A stretch of 64,000 nucleotides of DNA from contig JALHMR010000006.1 of the NCBI GenBank assembly GCA_022843945.1, positions 1 through 64,000 on the forward strand, written 5' to 3'. The position numbers and the translations under genes are program-made. Positions 16,609 through 25,131 of this stretch are shown in pieces. The number at the start of each line of letters is the position of its first letter. Position 1 is the stretch's first letter. Under the pieces are notes generated by a model. The model saw only the letters and a program-made list of their open reading frames with translations, was not told where the DNA came from and did not search any database. This stretch comes from Rhodospirillaceae bacterium (GTDB lineage: Bacteria; Pseudomonadota; Alphaproteobacteria; CACIAM-22H2).

Positions 16609-16688
16609 GACGGTTCCTTGTTAGTCCCCGCAGAGATGATGCTAAAACCCTTGCCAGGCAAGACGTTTCCCCGCTCCGAGCGACTTAC

Positions 16689-18365
16689 ATGGCAGTAACC
16701 ACCTCCGTCCTCGCCGCCCCGCCGACCCGCCTGTCGCCGCTGACCCTGGCGGCGCTGGCCGTCGCCGCCATCGTCGCCGCCCCGGTGCTGATCGTCGCCG
16801 CGCACGTCTTCCTGCCCTCGCAAGGGGCCTGGACTCATCTCGCCTCGACCACCCTGCCCGCCCAGATCGCCAATACCCTGGCGCTGTCCCTCGGAGTCGG
16901 CCTCGCCTGCATCGTCGGCGGTACGGCCACCGCCTGGCTGGTCACCATGTGCCGTTTCCCCGGCAGCCGGATCCTCGAATGGGCGCTGCTGCTGCCCATG
17001 GCCATGCCGGCCTACATCATGGCCTACGCCTATACCGACCTGTTGCAATTCGCCGGACCGGTGCAGACGGGCTTGCGCGAGCTCATGGGCTGGCGCCGCG
17101 GCGATTACTGGTTTCCCGACATCCATTCGCTGGGCGGGGCGATCAGCATCCTCAGCCTGGCGCTCTACCCTTACGTCTATCTCCTCGCCCGCGCCGCCTT
17201 CCTCGAGCAGTCGATCTGCGCCATCGAGGTGGCGCGTACGCTGTGCCACGGGCCGTGGGCGACCTTCTTCCGCGTCGCGGTGCCGCTGGCGCGCCCGGCG
17301 CTGGCCGGCGGCACGGCGCTGGTGCTGATGGAGGCGGTCGCCGACTTCGGCACGGTGCAGTATTTCGCCGTCGATACCTTCACCACCGGCATCTACCGGA
17401 CCTGGTTCGGCATGGGCAACAAGGTGGCGGCAGCCCAGCTCGCCGCCGTGCTGATGCTCTTCGTGCTCGTGGTGCTGACCCTGGAGCGCGTCAGCCGCGG
17501 ACAGGCGCGCTATCATCACACCTCGCGCCGCTGGCAGCGGATCGTCCCGGCCACGCTGGGCGGCTGGCGCGGCCTGCTGGCCTTCGCCGTCTGCGCCCTG
17601 CCGATCGGCTTGGGGTTCGCGCTGCCCGCCCTGGCGCTGATCGGCTTGAGCATCGAGGGAGGCGATCCGCTGTTCGGCCGGCGCTTCCTGACCTACGCCT
17701 GGAACTCCTTCATCCTGTCGGGCCTGGGGGCGATCGTCACCGTCGGTGCCGCCCTGCTCGTCGCCTACGCGCTGCGCCTGCAACCCACGCCCACGGTGCG
17801 GATCAGCGCCCGCATCGCCGGCCTGGGCTACGCCATCCCGGGATCGGTGATCGCGGTGGGCATGCTGATCCCGCTGGCCACCTTCGACAACGCGATCGAC
17901 GCCTGGCTGCGCGCCACCTTCGGCGTCAGCAGCGGCCTCCTGCTCTCGGGCTCGATCGTCGCCATCCTCTTCGCCTACATGGCGCGCTTCCTGGCGCTGG
18001 GCCTGAGCAGCGTCGAATCCGGGCTGAGCCGGGTGACACCCAGCATGGATGAAGCGGCCCGCACCCTGGGCGCCGGTCCGGCGGCGACCCTGGCGCGCGT
18101 CCATGCGCCCGTGCTGCGCGGCTCGGTGCTGACCGCCGCGATCCTGGTCTTCGTCGATGTCCTGAAGGAGTTGCCGGCGACCCTGATCATCCGGCCGTTC
18201 AACTTCGACACGCTGGCGATCCGCGTCTACCACCTGGCCTCGGACGAGCGCCTGGCCCAGGCCTCGACGGGTGCGCTGACCATCGTGGCGGTGGGCCTCG
18301 TGCCGGTGATCTTCCTCAGCCTGATGATCACGCGCTCGCGGCCAGGCCACCACTCGGCCTCTTAG
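16689..18365 (+). CDS. fbpB: Fe(III) ABC transporter permease, fused two-domain (FbpB/SfuB type)
   Basis: The 558-residue inner-membrane protein has twelve or so hydrophobic segments in two homologous halves, each with a binding-protein-dependent permease loop. EVARTLCHGPWATFFRVAVP is in the first half and EAARTLGAGPAATLARVHAP in the second, where the EAA-type loops contact the ATPase. This duplicated form is characteristic of ferric-iron importers (FbpB, SfuB, HitB, FutB). The matching binding protein lies tail-to-tail just downstream on the opposite strand. No FbpC-type ATPase gene is present in the window. Confidence 0.92.
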   Translation: MAVTTSVLAAPPTRLSPLTLAALAVAAIVAAPVLIVAAHVFLPSQGAWTHLASTTLPAQIANTLALSLGVGLACIVGGTATAWLVTMCRFPGSRILEWALLLPMAMPAYIMAYAYTDLLQFAGPVQTGLRELMGWRRGDYWFPDIHSLGGAISILSLALYPYVYLLARAAFLEQSICAIEVARTLCHGPWATFFRVAVPLARPALAGGTALVLMEAVADFGTVQYFAVDTFTTGIYRTWFGMGNKVAAAQLAAVLMLFVLVVLTLERVSRGQARYHHTSRRWQRIVPATLGGWRGLLAFAVCALPIGLGFALPALALIGLSIEGGDPLFGRRFLTYAWNSFILSGLGAIVTVGAALLVAYALRLQPTPTVRISARIAGLGYAIPGSVIAVGMLIPLATFDNAIDAWLRATFGVSSGLLLSGSIVAILFAYMARFLALGLSSVESGLSRVTPSMDEAARTLGAGPAATLARVHAPVLRGSVLTAAILVFVDVLKELPATLIIRPFNFDTLAIRVYHLASDERLAQASTGALTIVAVGLVPVIFLSLMITRSRPGHHSAS

Positions 18366-18421
18366 CCCCGAAAAAGTTCGGGGCGCGCCTCCCGGTCTGG
18401 CGGACCGGGAGAACGCGCCCC
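18365..18421. terminator. Overlapping hairpins between convergent fbpB and fbpA
   Basis: A long stem pairs GGGGCGCG (18380-18387) and CTCCCGGTC (18389-18397) with GACCGGGAG (18403-18411) and CGCGCCCC (18414-18421). On the minus strand it is followed by GAACTTTTT, so it can end fbpA. A second stem CCCCGAA/TTCGGGG (18366-18383) uses the same GGGG, so the two folds exclude each other. Confidence 0.7.
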
Positions 18422-18477
18422 TTGGACCGAGACAGCGACAGTTGGGAGGTCTGTCGCCGCCGCGATCGCGCGCTCCG

Positions 18478-19512
18478 TTATTTCCAGCCGGCGCGGTCCA
18501 TGATCTTGAGTGCCTCGGCGTTGTTCTTGCCGAACGTCGCCGCGTTGAGCTGGTCTTCTTTGAACTCACCCCACTGCGCCAGGAGCGGCCCGGGCTTGGC
18601 ACCCTTGACGATGGGGAACTCGTTGTTGCCTTCGGCGAAGACGGCCTGCGCCTCGGCCGTCGTCAGGTATTCGAGGAACTTGATGGCCGCCGCCTTGTTC
18701 GGCGCGTTGGCGGCCACGCCGGCGCCGCTGATGTTGATATGCGTGCCGCGGTCGCTTTGGTTGGGGAAGAAGATGCCGACCTTGTCGGCCACCGCCTTCT
18801 CGTCAGCCTTCGACGAACGGACGAGGCGCGCGTAGTAGTAGTTGTTGACGATGGCGACGTCGCCCTCACCGGCCGCGATCGCCTTGATCTGGTCGGTGTC
18901 GCCGCCGCGCGGCGGACGCGAGAAGTTCGCCGCCAGGCCCTTGGCCCAGGCTTCGGTCGCCGCTTCGCCCCTGGCGGCGAGGATCGAGCCGGTCAGCGAC
19001 TGGTTGTAGACGTTGGTCGAGCTGCGCACCGTGATGCGGCCCTTCCACTTCGGATCGGCCAGATCCTCGTAGGTCGAGAGATCGGACGGCTTGACCTTGT
19101 CCTTGTTGTAGACGAGGACGCGCACGCGCTTCGAGAAGCCGTACCAGTTGCCGTTCGGATCGCGGAAGTTCGCCGGGATGGCATCGGTAAGGACCTTCGA
19201 CTGCACCGGCTGGAACAGGCCAGCTTCGGTGGCGCGGGCGAGGCGGCCGGCGTCGACGGTGATGAAGACATCGGCGGGGCTGTTGCGGCCCTCGGCACGC
19301 ATGCGCTCCATCAGCTTGTCTTCGCTGTCCTCGATCCGGTTGATCTTGATCCCGGTCGCCTTGGTGAAGTTCGTGTACAGCGCCTCGTCGGTATCGTAGT
19401 GGCGCGAATTGTAGAGGTTGAGTTCCTGCGCCATGGCCGGCACGGCGCCCCCAATCATCGAACCAAGGGGCGCAAGTACGGCGGCGGCAAGGAGGAGGCG
19501 GAAGTGGCTCAT
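18478..19512 (-). CDS. fbpA: Periplasmic Fe(III)-binding protein (FbpA/FutA family)
   Basis: This is the substrate-binding component of a ferric-iron ABC importer. It has 344 residues with a signal peptide ending about residue 28 (PAMA-QELNLY). The mature start LNLYNSRHYDTDEALY and the tyrosine cluster NNYYYARL are hallmarks of the FutA/FbpA branch, in which several Tyr and one His hold Fe(III). The C-terminus (IMDRAGWK) is also typical. It is transcribed toward fbpB, so the two cannot share a promoter. A Fur-type operator lies about 55 bp upstream, consistent with induction under iron limitation. Confidence 0.93.
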   Translation of the reverse strand: MSHFRLLLAAAVLAPLGSMIGGAVPAMAQELNLYNSRHYDTDEALYTNFTKATGIKINRIEDSEDKLMERMRAEGRNSPADVFITVDAGRLARATEAGLFQPVQSKVLTDAIPANFRDPNGNWYGFSKRVRVLVYNKDKVKPSDLSTYEDLADPKWKGRITVRSSTNVYNQSLTGSILAARGEAATEAWAKGLAANFSRPPRGGDTDQIKAIAAGEGDVAIVNNYYYARLVRSSKADEKAVADKVGIFFPNQSDRGTHINISGAGVAANAPNKAAAIKFLEYLTTAEAQAVFAEGNNEFPIVKGAKPGPLLAQWGEFKEDQLNAATFGKNNAEALKIMDRAGWK

Positions 19513-19567
19513 CGATCGGGGCTCCCAAAATCATCAGCGTTGCGGCTCATCATCGGCAATTCCCAAT

Positions 19568-19582
19568 TGCGAATGACTTGCA
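19568..19582 (-). promoter_or_regulatory. Candidate Fur/Irr-type box upstream of fbpA
   Basis: TGCGAATGACTTGCA is a near-palindrome matching its own reverse complement at 11 of 15 positions. It fits the TGCnAATnATTnGCA-like pattern of alphaproteobacterial Fur-family operators and lies in a local AT-rich patch (CATTTTCATTG follows). It is 56 bp upstream of the fbpA ATG, within promoter range. Confidence 0.55.
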
Positions 19583-19666
19583 TTTTCATTGACCGGGCCG
19601 GGACTATGACGTAAAGCCGCAGGGCGTGCAACTGATACTTACTCGCAAAACAGGATATAGCCATAA

Positions 19667-20119
19667 ATGGTTTGTGGTCATTTATCCGTAGCCTCGCTGG
19701 CCTTCTCCGAGCAACTGGTTGTTTGGGCCCTGCGCCAGTGGACCACCAGCCGCGAGAGCTGGCCCTGCGTCGAGCGGGAATTCCGGCGGGTTTGCCGGGG
19801 GGCCGCCGGCGTCATTGCGGCCCAGGCGATGGCCGAGACGGTAGGGCTGATCGCGGCCCGCTCTCACCGGCAGGTGGAGTGTCACTCCCTGGCCTGCCGC
19901 CGGGTTTCAGCCGACGAGGCCGGGATCCTGACGCTGATCGCCGCCTCGCAGATCTACGATCGTCACACGGCCGAGGCCCGCGCGCGCGAACTGGTGCCCG
20001 ACAGGCTCGTGCCCGTGCTGCTGGAGAGCATCGCGGTGCTCGGCGCCGCTCTTGCTGCCGCCGACCGTTCGCTGCCGCCGCGTTATGCCATGCCTGGAAG
20101 CGGCACGACCATTCACTGA
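19667..20119 (+). CDS. Conserved-looking hypothetical protein (150 aa)
   Basis: The protein is mostly helical with no membrane span. It includes SEQLVVWALRQWTTS near the N-terminus and VEREFRRVCRGAAGVIAAQAM, then a cysteine-containing segment (VECHSLACRRVSADEAGILTLIAA). This pattern (WALR, VEREFRRVC, SADE) recalls short uncharacterised alphaproteobacterial proteins, but I cannot name a family. The ATG has only a weak SD. It lies 154 bp from the divergent fbpA and 51 bp before the tRNA gene. Confidence 0.6.
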   Translation: MVCGHLSVASLAFSEQLVVWALRQWTTSRESWPCVEREFRRVCRGAAGVIAAQAMAETVGLIAARSHRQVECHSLACRRVSADEAGILTLIAASQIYDRHTAEARARELVPDRLVPVLLESIAVLGAALAAADRSLPPRYAMPGSGTTIH

Positions 20120-20170
20120 GCACGATACACGGCTCCGGCAATTTTTGCTAAACAGGCCCGGCGTGAGCCT

Positions 20171-20247
20171 GTCCCCGTAGCTCAGCTGGATAGAGCGACG
20201 GTTTCCTAAACCGTAGGTCGGAGGTTCGAGTCCTCTCGGGGACGCCA
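20171..20247 (+). tRNA. tRNA-Arg (anticodon CCU)
   Basis: The 77-nt cloverleaf has acceptor stem GTCCCCG pairing with CGGGGAC, D-arm AGCTCAGCTGGATAGAGC, anticodon arm ACGGT-TTCCTAA-ACCGT with anticodon CCT, and T-arm GGAGG-TTCGAGT-CCTCT. The CCA end is encoded. The anticodon reads AGG arginine codons. No integrase or duplicated 3' end is seen next to it, so it is not marked as an attachment site. Confidence 0.97.
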
Positions 20248-20428
20248 CGCCCCACCGCGCTCGCCCCCGTTTCAAGCCCGGGCAGCGGAAGGGTGGATAG
20301 ATCCTATAACTGTTTCATTTTTATAAAGAATCCGGCCGAGTTCGGCGAATTTGGTCATGGCGGCGAGCCGGCGTTGGGTTTAGGATTTACCACCTCCGCC
20401 AGAAGGGCGGCCTGGGAGCAAGGGGTCG

Positions 20429-21886
20429 ATGGCCGACGCGCCGAAAGCCGATTCGCCGAAAGTCGATTCGACGAAAGTCGACGAAACCGAATTTCCCGAC
20501 GAGATCGCTACCAACTGGAAGCCGATCGCGCTGCAGGACATGGAGCGGCAGATCCGCCTCCATGAGCGCTTCGTGAAAGGGCAGACCGGCGGCGCACGCG
20601 CCAATTTCGGCTTCCGCGATCTCGCCCGCCGCGACCTGTCGAAGCGCCTGCTCGATGGCGCCGACTTCACCGGGGCGCGGCTGCACGGCGCCAAGATGGC
20701 CGGCACGAAGCTCAAGGGCGCCATCTTCTTCGCCACCGATCTGCGCGACTGCGATCTCACCGGCGCCGAGATGAACCAGTGCGACCTGCGCGGCGCCTGT
20801 ATCCGTGGCGCCGACCTCACCGGCGCCTCGCTCAACGAGTGCGACCTGCGCGCCGGGGTGCTGCTGCGCTCCGACGGCCGCGGCAACCTGGTGAAGACCG
20901 TGTTCGACAAGGAAGAGACGGACATGAGCGGCGCCACGGTGAAGAAGGCCGACTTCAGCCGCGCGCGGATGTCCAACTCGTTCATCATGCAGACCGACTT
21001 CACCGACGCCATCCTGCGCGACGTGAAGCTGATCCGGGCGGATCTCAGCCAGTGCAACATGACGGGCTCGATCCTCGAGGGGACCGATCTTTCGGAGGCC
21101 AATCTCAGCGGCGCCATCTTCCACGGCGCCATCCTCAGGCGCGTCATCCTCTCGGGCGCCAATCTTGAAGGCGCCGACCTGGTCGGCGCGGTTTTCGATT
21201 CGGTCGATACCTCGAAGACCGACATGACCAAGGCGGTCCTGCCGCGAAGCATCGAATCCCTGGGCGCGCCGATCCGCAAGATCATCGAGGACCACGCCAA
21301 GTGGATCAACACATCCGGTCAGATGGGGGTCCGCGCGGATTTCTCCCGCGTCGACATGGCCAAGCAGAACCTGACCAGCGTCAACCTCTCCGCCGCCAAT
21401 CTGCAATACGTGGTGCTGCGTGAGAGCGATCTCGGCCAGTCGAATTTCGTCATGGCCGAGCTGGCCTTCGCCGATCTGACCGCGGCCGACCTGCGCTATT
21501 CCGACCTGCGCGGCGCCCGGCTGCAGCGGGCCAATTTGTCGCATGCCAACCTGACCGGCGCACGGGCCGGACCGGTCGACATCTCGTTTGCCGGCGCCCA
21601 GACCTGGCCGACCAACCTCGAGCACGCCAAGTGCTTCGAGACCAACCTGGCGGGCGTCGAGCTGCGCAAGGCCAAGTGCATGGGCGCCAACTTCACCAAG
21701 GCCAACCTGCAGGAGACCGACCTGCGCGGCGCCGACCTGCGTGATGCGATCTTCACCCATGCCGACCTGCGCGGGGCCAAGATGGACAACGCCGACCTCC
21801 GCGGGGCCAAGGGCGTCCCCGAGGAATTCTACGAGGACGCCAAAGAGACAAAAGAACCAAAAAAGACAAAGGAACCAGAAGACTAG
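20429..21886 (+). CDS. Pentapeptide-repeat protein (485 aa)
   Basis: After a charged, low-complexity N-terminus (ADAPKADSPKVDSTKVDE) and a short conserved helix (WKPIALQDMERQIRLHERFV), nearly the whole chain consists of A(D/N)LxG pentapeptide repeats in two blocks, about 65-270 and 310-460, with a 40-residue non-repeat insert (RSIESLGAPIRKIIEDHAKW). Each block should form a right-handed quadrilateral beta-helix. The C-terminal tail is Lys/Glu-rich (AKETKEPKKTKEPED). There is no signal peptide. Pentapeptide proteins serve as scaffolds, and some mimic DNA to protect gyrase; no specific role follows here. It is followed 44 bp later by the DUF2336 gene on the same strand and is probably in one transcript with it. 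Confidence 0.93.
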   Translation: MADAPKADSPKVDSTKVDETEFPDEIATNWKPIALQDMERQIRLHERFVKGQTGGARANFGFRDLARRDLSKRLLDGADFTGARLHGAKMAGTKLKGAIFFATDLRDCDLTGAEMNQCDLRGACIRGADLTGASLNECDLRAGVLLRSDGRGNLVKTVFDKEETDMSGATVKKADFSRARMSNSFIMQTDFTDAILRDVKLIRADLSQCNMTGSILEGTDLSEANLSGAIFHGAILRRVILSGANLEGADLVGAVFDSVDTSKTDMTKAVLPRSIESLGAPIRKIIEDHAKWINTSGQMGVRADFSRVDMAKQNLTSVNLSAANLQYVVLRESDLGQSNFVMAELAFADLTAADLRYSDLRGARLQRANLSHANLTGARAGPVDISFAGAQTWPTNLEHAKCFETNLAGVELRKAKCMGANFTKANLQETDLRGADLRDAIFTHADLRGAKMDNADLRGAKGVPEEFYEDAKETKEPKKTKEPED

Positions 21887-21930
21887 GCGATTCTCCCGTT
21901 TTAACCGGAACGGTGTAAAATCGCCCCCGC

Positions 21931-23028
21931 ATGACCGATACCGTGATCCAGCAGAAGATCGAGGCGCTGCTTGACCTCGCCCGGGCCGAGGCGGCCGAGG
22001 CCAAGGACCGCATCGCCGACGACCTGTCGGAAATCATCTATGTCGACGGCGCGCCGCTCTCCCCGCGCGAGATGGATATCGCCACCGACATCCTGCGCAA
22101 GCTCGTCCGCGAGGCCGAGATCGCCGTGCGCCAGCGCATGTCCGAGCGCCTGGCCCGCGACCGGCGGGCGCCGCGCGATCTCGTACTGGCGCTGGCCCGA
22201 GACGACATCATGGTGGCACGGCCGGTGCTGGCCATGAGCGCCGCCCTGCGCGACCGCGATCTCATCGAGATCGTCCGCCACAAGACCAAGCAGCACCAGC
22301 TGGCGGTGGCCGCCCGCGAAGGGGTGGGCAAGGGTGTCGCCGCCGTCATCGCCGAAACCGGCGACAGCGATGTCGTCACCGAGCTTCTCCACAATCCCAG
22401 CGCGCGCATCGCCGAGGCGACCTACGCCTACATCGCCGAGCGCTCCAAGAAAGAGGTGCAGCTCCAGGCGCCGCTGCTGACGCGTGACGACCTGCCGGGC
22501 GAGATCGCCGCCCGCATGTACGGCTGGGTGGCGACGGAACTGCGCACCGTCATCGAGCAGAAGTACAAGGTCGCCGCCCAGATCCTCGATGCGCCGCTGC
22601 TCGAAAGCCTGACCGAGGTCGCCGGCGAGCACGGGCCCGAGGTCCCGTGGAACGAGGCCGAGCGCGGTCTCGCCGAAGCCATCAAGGCCGAACGGCTCAA
22701 CGATCCCGCGGTGCTCGTGCGCCTGCTCAAGAGCGGCCACGTGTCACTGTTCGAAGCCTTGTTCGCCCGCTACCTCAATGTCGGCATCCGCCTGGCGCGG
22801 CGGATCCTCTACCAGGCCGACGGGCGCGCCCTGGTGGTCGCCTGCAGGTCGGTGGGCATCGAGCGGCCGGTGGTCGCAGCCCTGCTCGACACCCTGCCGG
22901 TCGAGGGCAATGGCCGTGGCGAAGAGCGACGCGAATCGGCGCTCGACCTCTTCCGCCGCATCTCGGCGCAGGAAAGCCTGGACGTGGTCGCGCAGTGGCG
23001 CGTACGCGCCGCCAATCTTTTCGCCTGA
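21931..23028 (+). CDS. DUF2336 family protein (365 aa)
   Basis: This is an all-helical cytoplasmic protein of the alphaproteobacterial DUF2336 family, with HEAT-like helical repeats. Segments include RDLVLALARDDIMVARPVL, then SAALRDRDLIEIVRHKTKQH and AAVIAETGDSDVVTELLHNP, patterns seen in multihelical repeat proteins that evaluate pairs of helices as a solenoid. DUF2336 members occur beside motility, signalling or cell-envelope genes, and the function is unknown. The gene lies directly after the pentapeptide-repeat gene and is convergent with the PagL-like gene; a hairpin separates the two. Confidence 0.88.
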   Translation: MTDTVIQQKIEALLDLARAEAAEAKDRIADDLSEIIYVDGAPLSPREMDIATDILRKLVREAEIAVRQRMSERLARDRRAPRDLVLALARDDIMVARPVLAMSAALRDRDLIEIVRHKTKQHQLAVAAREGVGKGVAAVIAETGDSDVVTELLHNPSARIAEATYAYIAERSKKEVQLQAPLLTRDDLPGEIAARMYGWVATELRTVIEQKYKVAAQILDAPLLESLTEVAGEHGPEVPWNEAERGLAEAIKAERLNDPAVLVRLLKSGHVSLFEALFARYLNVGIRLARRILYQADGRALVVACRSVGIERPVVAALLDTLPVEGNGRGEERRESALDLFRRISAQESLDVVAQWRVRAANLFA

Positions 23029-23048
23029 ATTGCTATTCGCCTGACGAC

Positions 23049-23065
23049 GGGCGGCTGAGCCGCCC
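23049..23065. terminator. Hairpin between convergent DUF2336 and pagL
   Basis: GGGCGGC-TGA-GCCGCCC is a 7-bp perfect stem in the 43-bp space between the two stops. It lacks a clear T-tract, so it is a weak bidirectional terminator at best. Confidence 0.45.
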
Positions 23066-23071
23066 CGCCCC

Positions 23072-23599
23072 TTATTTGCCGAAGAGCCTGTCGATCGGGA
23101 TCGCGTAGGTCAGGGTCAGCGATTCCTCGCCCGGATTCTTGTCGCCGAGATGGGCGTTCGACAGGTGGTAGAACTCGATGCCGAGGCGCGAGCGGTTGTC
23201 GAACCGCCAGGCGAGCTCGGCGGCGGAGCGGAACTCCACCACGTGGCCGAGGTCGTAGCCCTTGCCCTTGGCGTAGAGGCCCGGCGCGAAGCTCGGGCGG
23301 AAGACCAGCCGGTTGCCGAGGAAGATGTCGAGGCTGATTCCGCCATAGACGTAGCCGGCCCCGTCGAAAGTGGCCATGGCGCCGGCCATGGGCTGGAAGA
23401 TCCACAGCTTCTCGGAGCCGCGCCATTGGACGCCGACCTCGACGGCCGTGTCCTTCTGCCGGTTCATATCGAAATAGCCTGCCGAGAAGGAAAGGAAGGA
23501 GGGATCCTGGGCCAGCGCCGGCCCCGAGAGGCCGGTGAGCATGACAATGGCCGCGGCCAGGCACCGCAAGCCCTTGGACAAACGAACGATGTCGGCCAA
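23072..23599 (-). CDS. pagL: PagL-like lipid A 3-O-deacylase (outer membrane)
   Basis: PagL removes the 3-O-linked acyl chain of lipid A at the outer membrane, which alters endotoxin activity and peptide resistance. The 175-residue protein has a signal peptide (1-30, ending GPALA-QD) and alternating amphipathic strands typical of a small beta-barrel. The catalytic triad is visible as H145 and S147 (YHLSNAHLG) and E159 (NPGEES). The His-to-Ser spacing of 2 and Ser-to-Glu spacing of 12 equal those of Pseudomonas PagL. The C-terminal aromatic (RLFGK) is somewhat degenerate for a barrel-insertion signal. It is monocistronic. Confidence 0.88.
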   Translation of the reverse strand: MADIVRLSKGLRCLAAAIVMLTGLSGPALAQDPSFLSFSAGYFDMNRQKDTAVEVGVQWRGSEKLWIFQPMAGAMATFDGAGYVYGGISLDIFLGNRLVFRPSFAPGLYAKGKGYDLGHVVEFRSAAELAWRFDNRSRLGIEFYHLSNAHLGDKNPGEESLTLTYAIPIDRLFGK

Positions 23600-23751
23600 A
23601 CCCCACCCCCTGCGAAGACTAACCTAGGCTATACCAACCGGCCCTGATTGGCGCAAGCTGCCGCACAATTGGCTGAATTTGGCACCCTCCGGGACTATTT
23701 ACAGGATTGGGCCGTTATCGGCCTAATACAGCAGAGCTTCGGCCCCAGAGC

Positions 23752-24165
23752 ATGATGCACCGGACACGCTGGCTTTCCCTCTCTCTCCGCGTGACAGCGG
23801 CCGCCTTCGCCGCCGCCCTGTTCACGGGCACCCATCCCGCAGCCGCCGACTCGGTTTTCTTCGGCTTCAGTTCCGGCCACGGCCACCGGCATCACCACGG
23901 CCACCACCGGCATCACCACCACCGTTACCACTACGGCTACTATCACTATCCGCCGGTCTATTATCCGCCTCCACCGCCGCGCGTCGTCTACATGCCCGCG
24001 CCACCGCCGGTGCTGTCGGCGGTACCAACCTCGCCGGTCTACCGCGCCCCGAGCGGCCAGTACTGCCGCGAATACCAGTCGACGGTGACTGTGGGCGGCC
24101 AGCCGCAGCCAAGCTACGGCACCGCCTGCCTGCAGCCCGACGGCAGCTGGCGCGTGGTGAACTGA
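23752..24165 (+). CDS. Secreted His/Tyr/Pro-rich protein with a surface-antigen-like C-terminus
   Basis: The gene starts at ATG-ATG (23752/23755) with no strong SD and encodes 137 residues. A signal peptide ends near residue 32 (AAAD). A low-complexity region of about 45 residues follows, dominated by His, Tyr and Gly with [13 protein letters not shown], then Pro/Tyr repeats. The C-terminal domain ([14 protein letters not shown], with a second Cys in [15 protein letters not shown]) resembles the end of RT0821/Lpp0805-type surface antigens and has two cysteines that could pair. The His-rich stretch should bind Ni2+, Zn2+ or Cu2+. A periplasmic or outer-membrane metal buffer is a reasonable guess. 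Confidence 0.75.
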   Translation: MMHRTRWLSLSLRVTAAAFAAALFTGTHPAAADSVFFGFSSGHGHRHHHGHHRHHHHRYHYGYYHYPPVYYPPPPPRVVYMPAPPPVLSAVPTSPVYRAPSGQYCREYQSTVTVGGQPQPSYGTACLQPDGSWRVVN

Positions 24166-24168
24166 CCC

Positions 24169-25131
24169 TCAGAGAGTCTTGTAGCGTTCCATGGCCGCGA
24201 CGAGGGCGGCCCGGATTCCCGGCTCCATCGCCGAGTGGCCGGCATCGGGAACGACCATGTAAGTCGCTTCCGGCCAGGCCCTCACGAGATCGTCGGCGCT
24301 GACGATCGGACAGACCATGTCGTAACGGCCCTGGACGATGGTGGCCGGAATGCCCGCGAGCTTGCGCGCGCCGCGCAGCAGCTGGTCGTCCTCGAGGAAG
24401 CTGTTGTGGCGGAAATAATGCGCCTCGATGCGCGCCAGCCCCAGCGCCATGCGGTCCTCGGCGAAGGCCGATACCGTCTCGGGGCTGGGCAGCAGCGTGG
24501 AGCAGGCTCCTTCGTAGGTGCTCCAGGCGCGCGCTGCCGGCATATGAATCCCGGGATCGGGATGGGTCAGGCGGCGAAAATACGCTTCCAGCAGATCGCC
24601 ACGCTCGCTCTCGGGCAGGAATCCGGCAAAGGCGCGCCACGCCTCGGGGAAGACATGGCGCAGGCCGTAGAGAAACCAGTCGATCTCCACCTTGCGGCAT
24701 AAAAAAATGCCGCGCAGCACGAGGGCGCGGCAGCGCGCGGCATGGGTCTCGGCATAGGCCAGGGCGAGCGTCGAGCCCCAGGAGCCGCCAAACACCAGCC
24801 ATGAATCGATGCCGAGATGACGGCGCAGCCGCTCGATATCCTCGATCAGGTGGGGGGTGGTATTGTCGACCAGGTCGCCATGCGGCCGCGAGCGGCCCGC
24901 CCCGCGCTGGTCGAAAATGACGATGCGGTAGTGGCTGGGGTCGAAAAAACGGCGATGGGCAGGGGTCGAGCCCGCACCGGGCCCGCCGTGCAGGAACACC
25001 ACGGGCGCACCCTTCGGGTTGCCGCTCTGTTCCCAGTACATGGAGTGGCGGCCGTCGAGATCGAGCATCCCGGCGGCAAAGGGTTCGACGGGAGGATAGA
25101 GGTCGCTGCGGGAGGTCGAGACGTCGGGCAT
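24169..25131 (-). CDS. pip: Proline iminopeptidase
   Basis: This alpha/beta-hydrolase releases N-terminal proline from peptides (S33 peptidase family). From the ATG at 25131 it has 320 residues beginning PDVSTSRSDLYPP, followed by the conserved LDLDGRHSMYWEQSGNP. The oxyanion loop is FLHGGPGAGS, the nucleophile elbow GGSWGS, and DQRGAGRS is the usual strand-3 motif. The charge-relay Asp (GRYD) and His (DAGHS) sit near the C-terminus. The open frame runs 79 codons further upstream only because it reads through the divergent nuclease gene. Its ATG overlaps the ATG of that gene (CATG). Confidence 0.95.
   Translation of the reverse strand: MPDVSTSRSDLYPPVEPFAAGMLDLDGRHSMYWEQSGNPKGAPVVFLHGGPGAGSTPAHRRFFDPSHYRIVIFDQRGAGRSRPHGDLVDNTTPHLIEDIERLRRHLGIDSWLVFGGSWGSTLALAYAETHAARCRALVLRGIFLCRKVEIDWFLYGLRHVFPEAWRAFAGFLPESERGDLLEAYFRRLTHPDPGIHMPAARAWSTYEGACSTLLPSPETVSAFAEDRMALGLARIEAHYFRHNSFLEDDQLLRGARKLAGIPATIVQGRYDMVCPIVSADDLVRAWPEATYMVVPDAGHSAMEPGIRAALVAAMERYKTL

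Noticed and set aside
20171-20247. tRNA-Arg as an integration site for a mobile element
   Set aside because: No integrase gene nearby and no duplicated tRNA 3' end; downstream genes look chromosomal.
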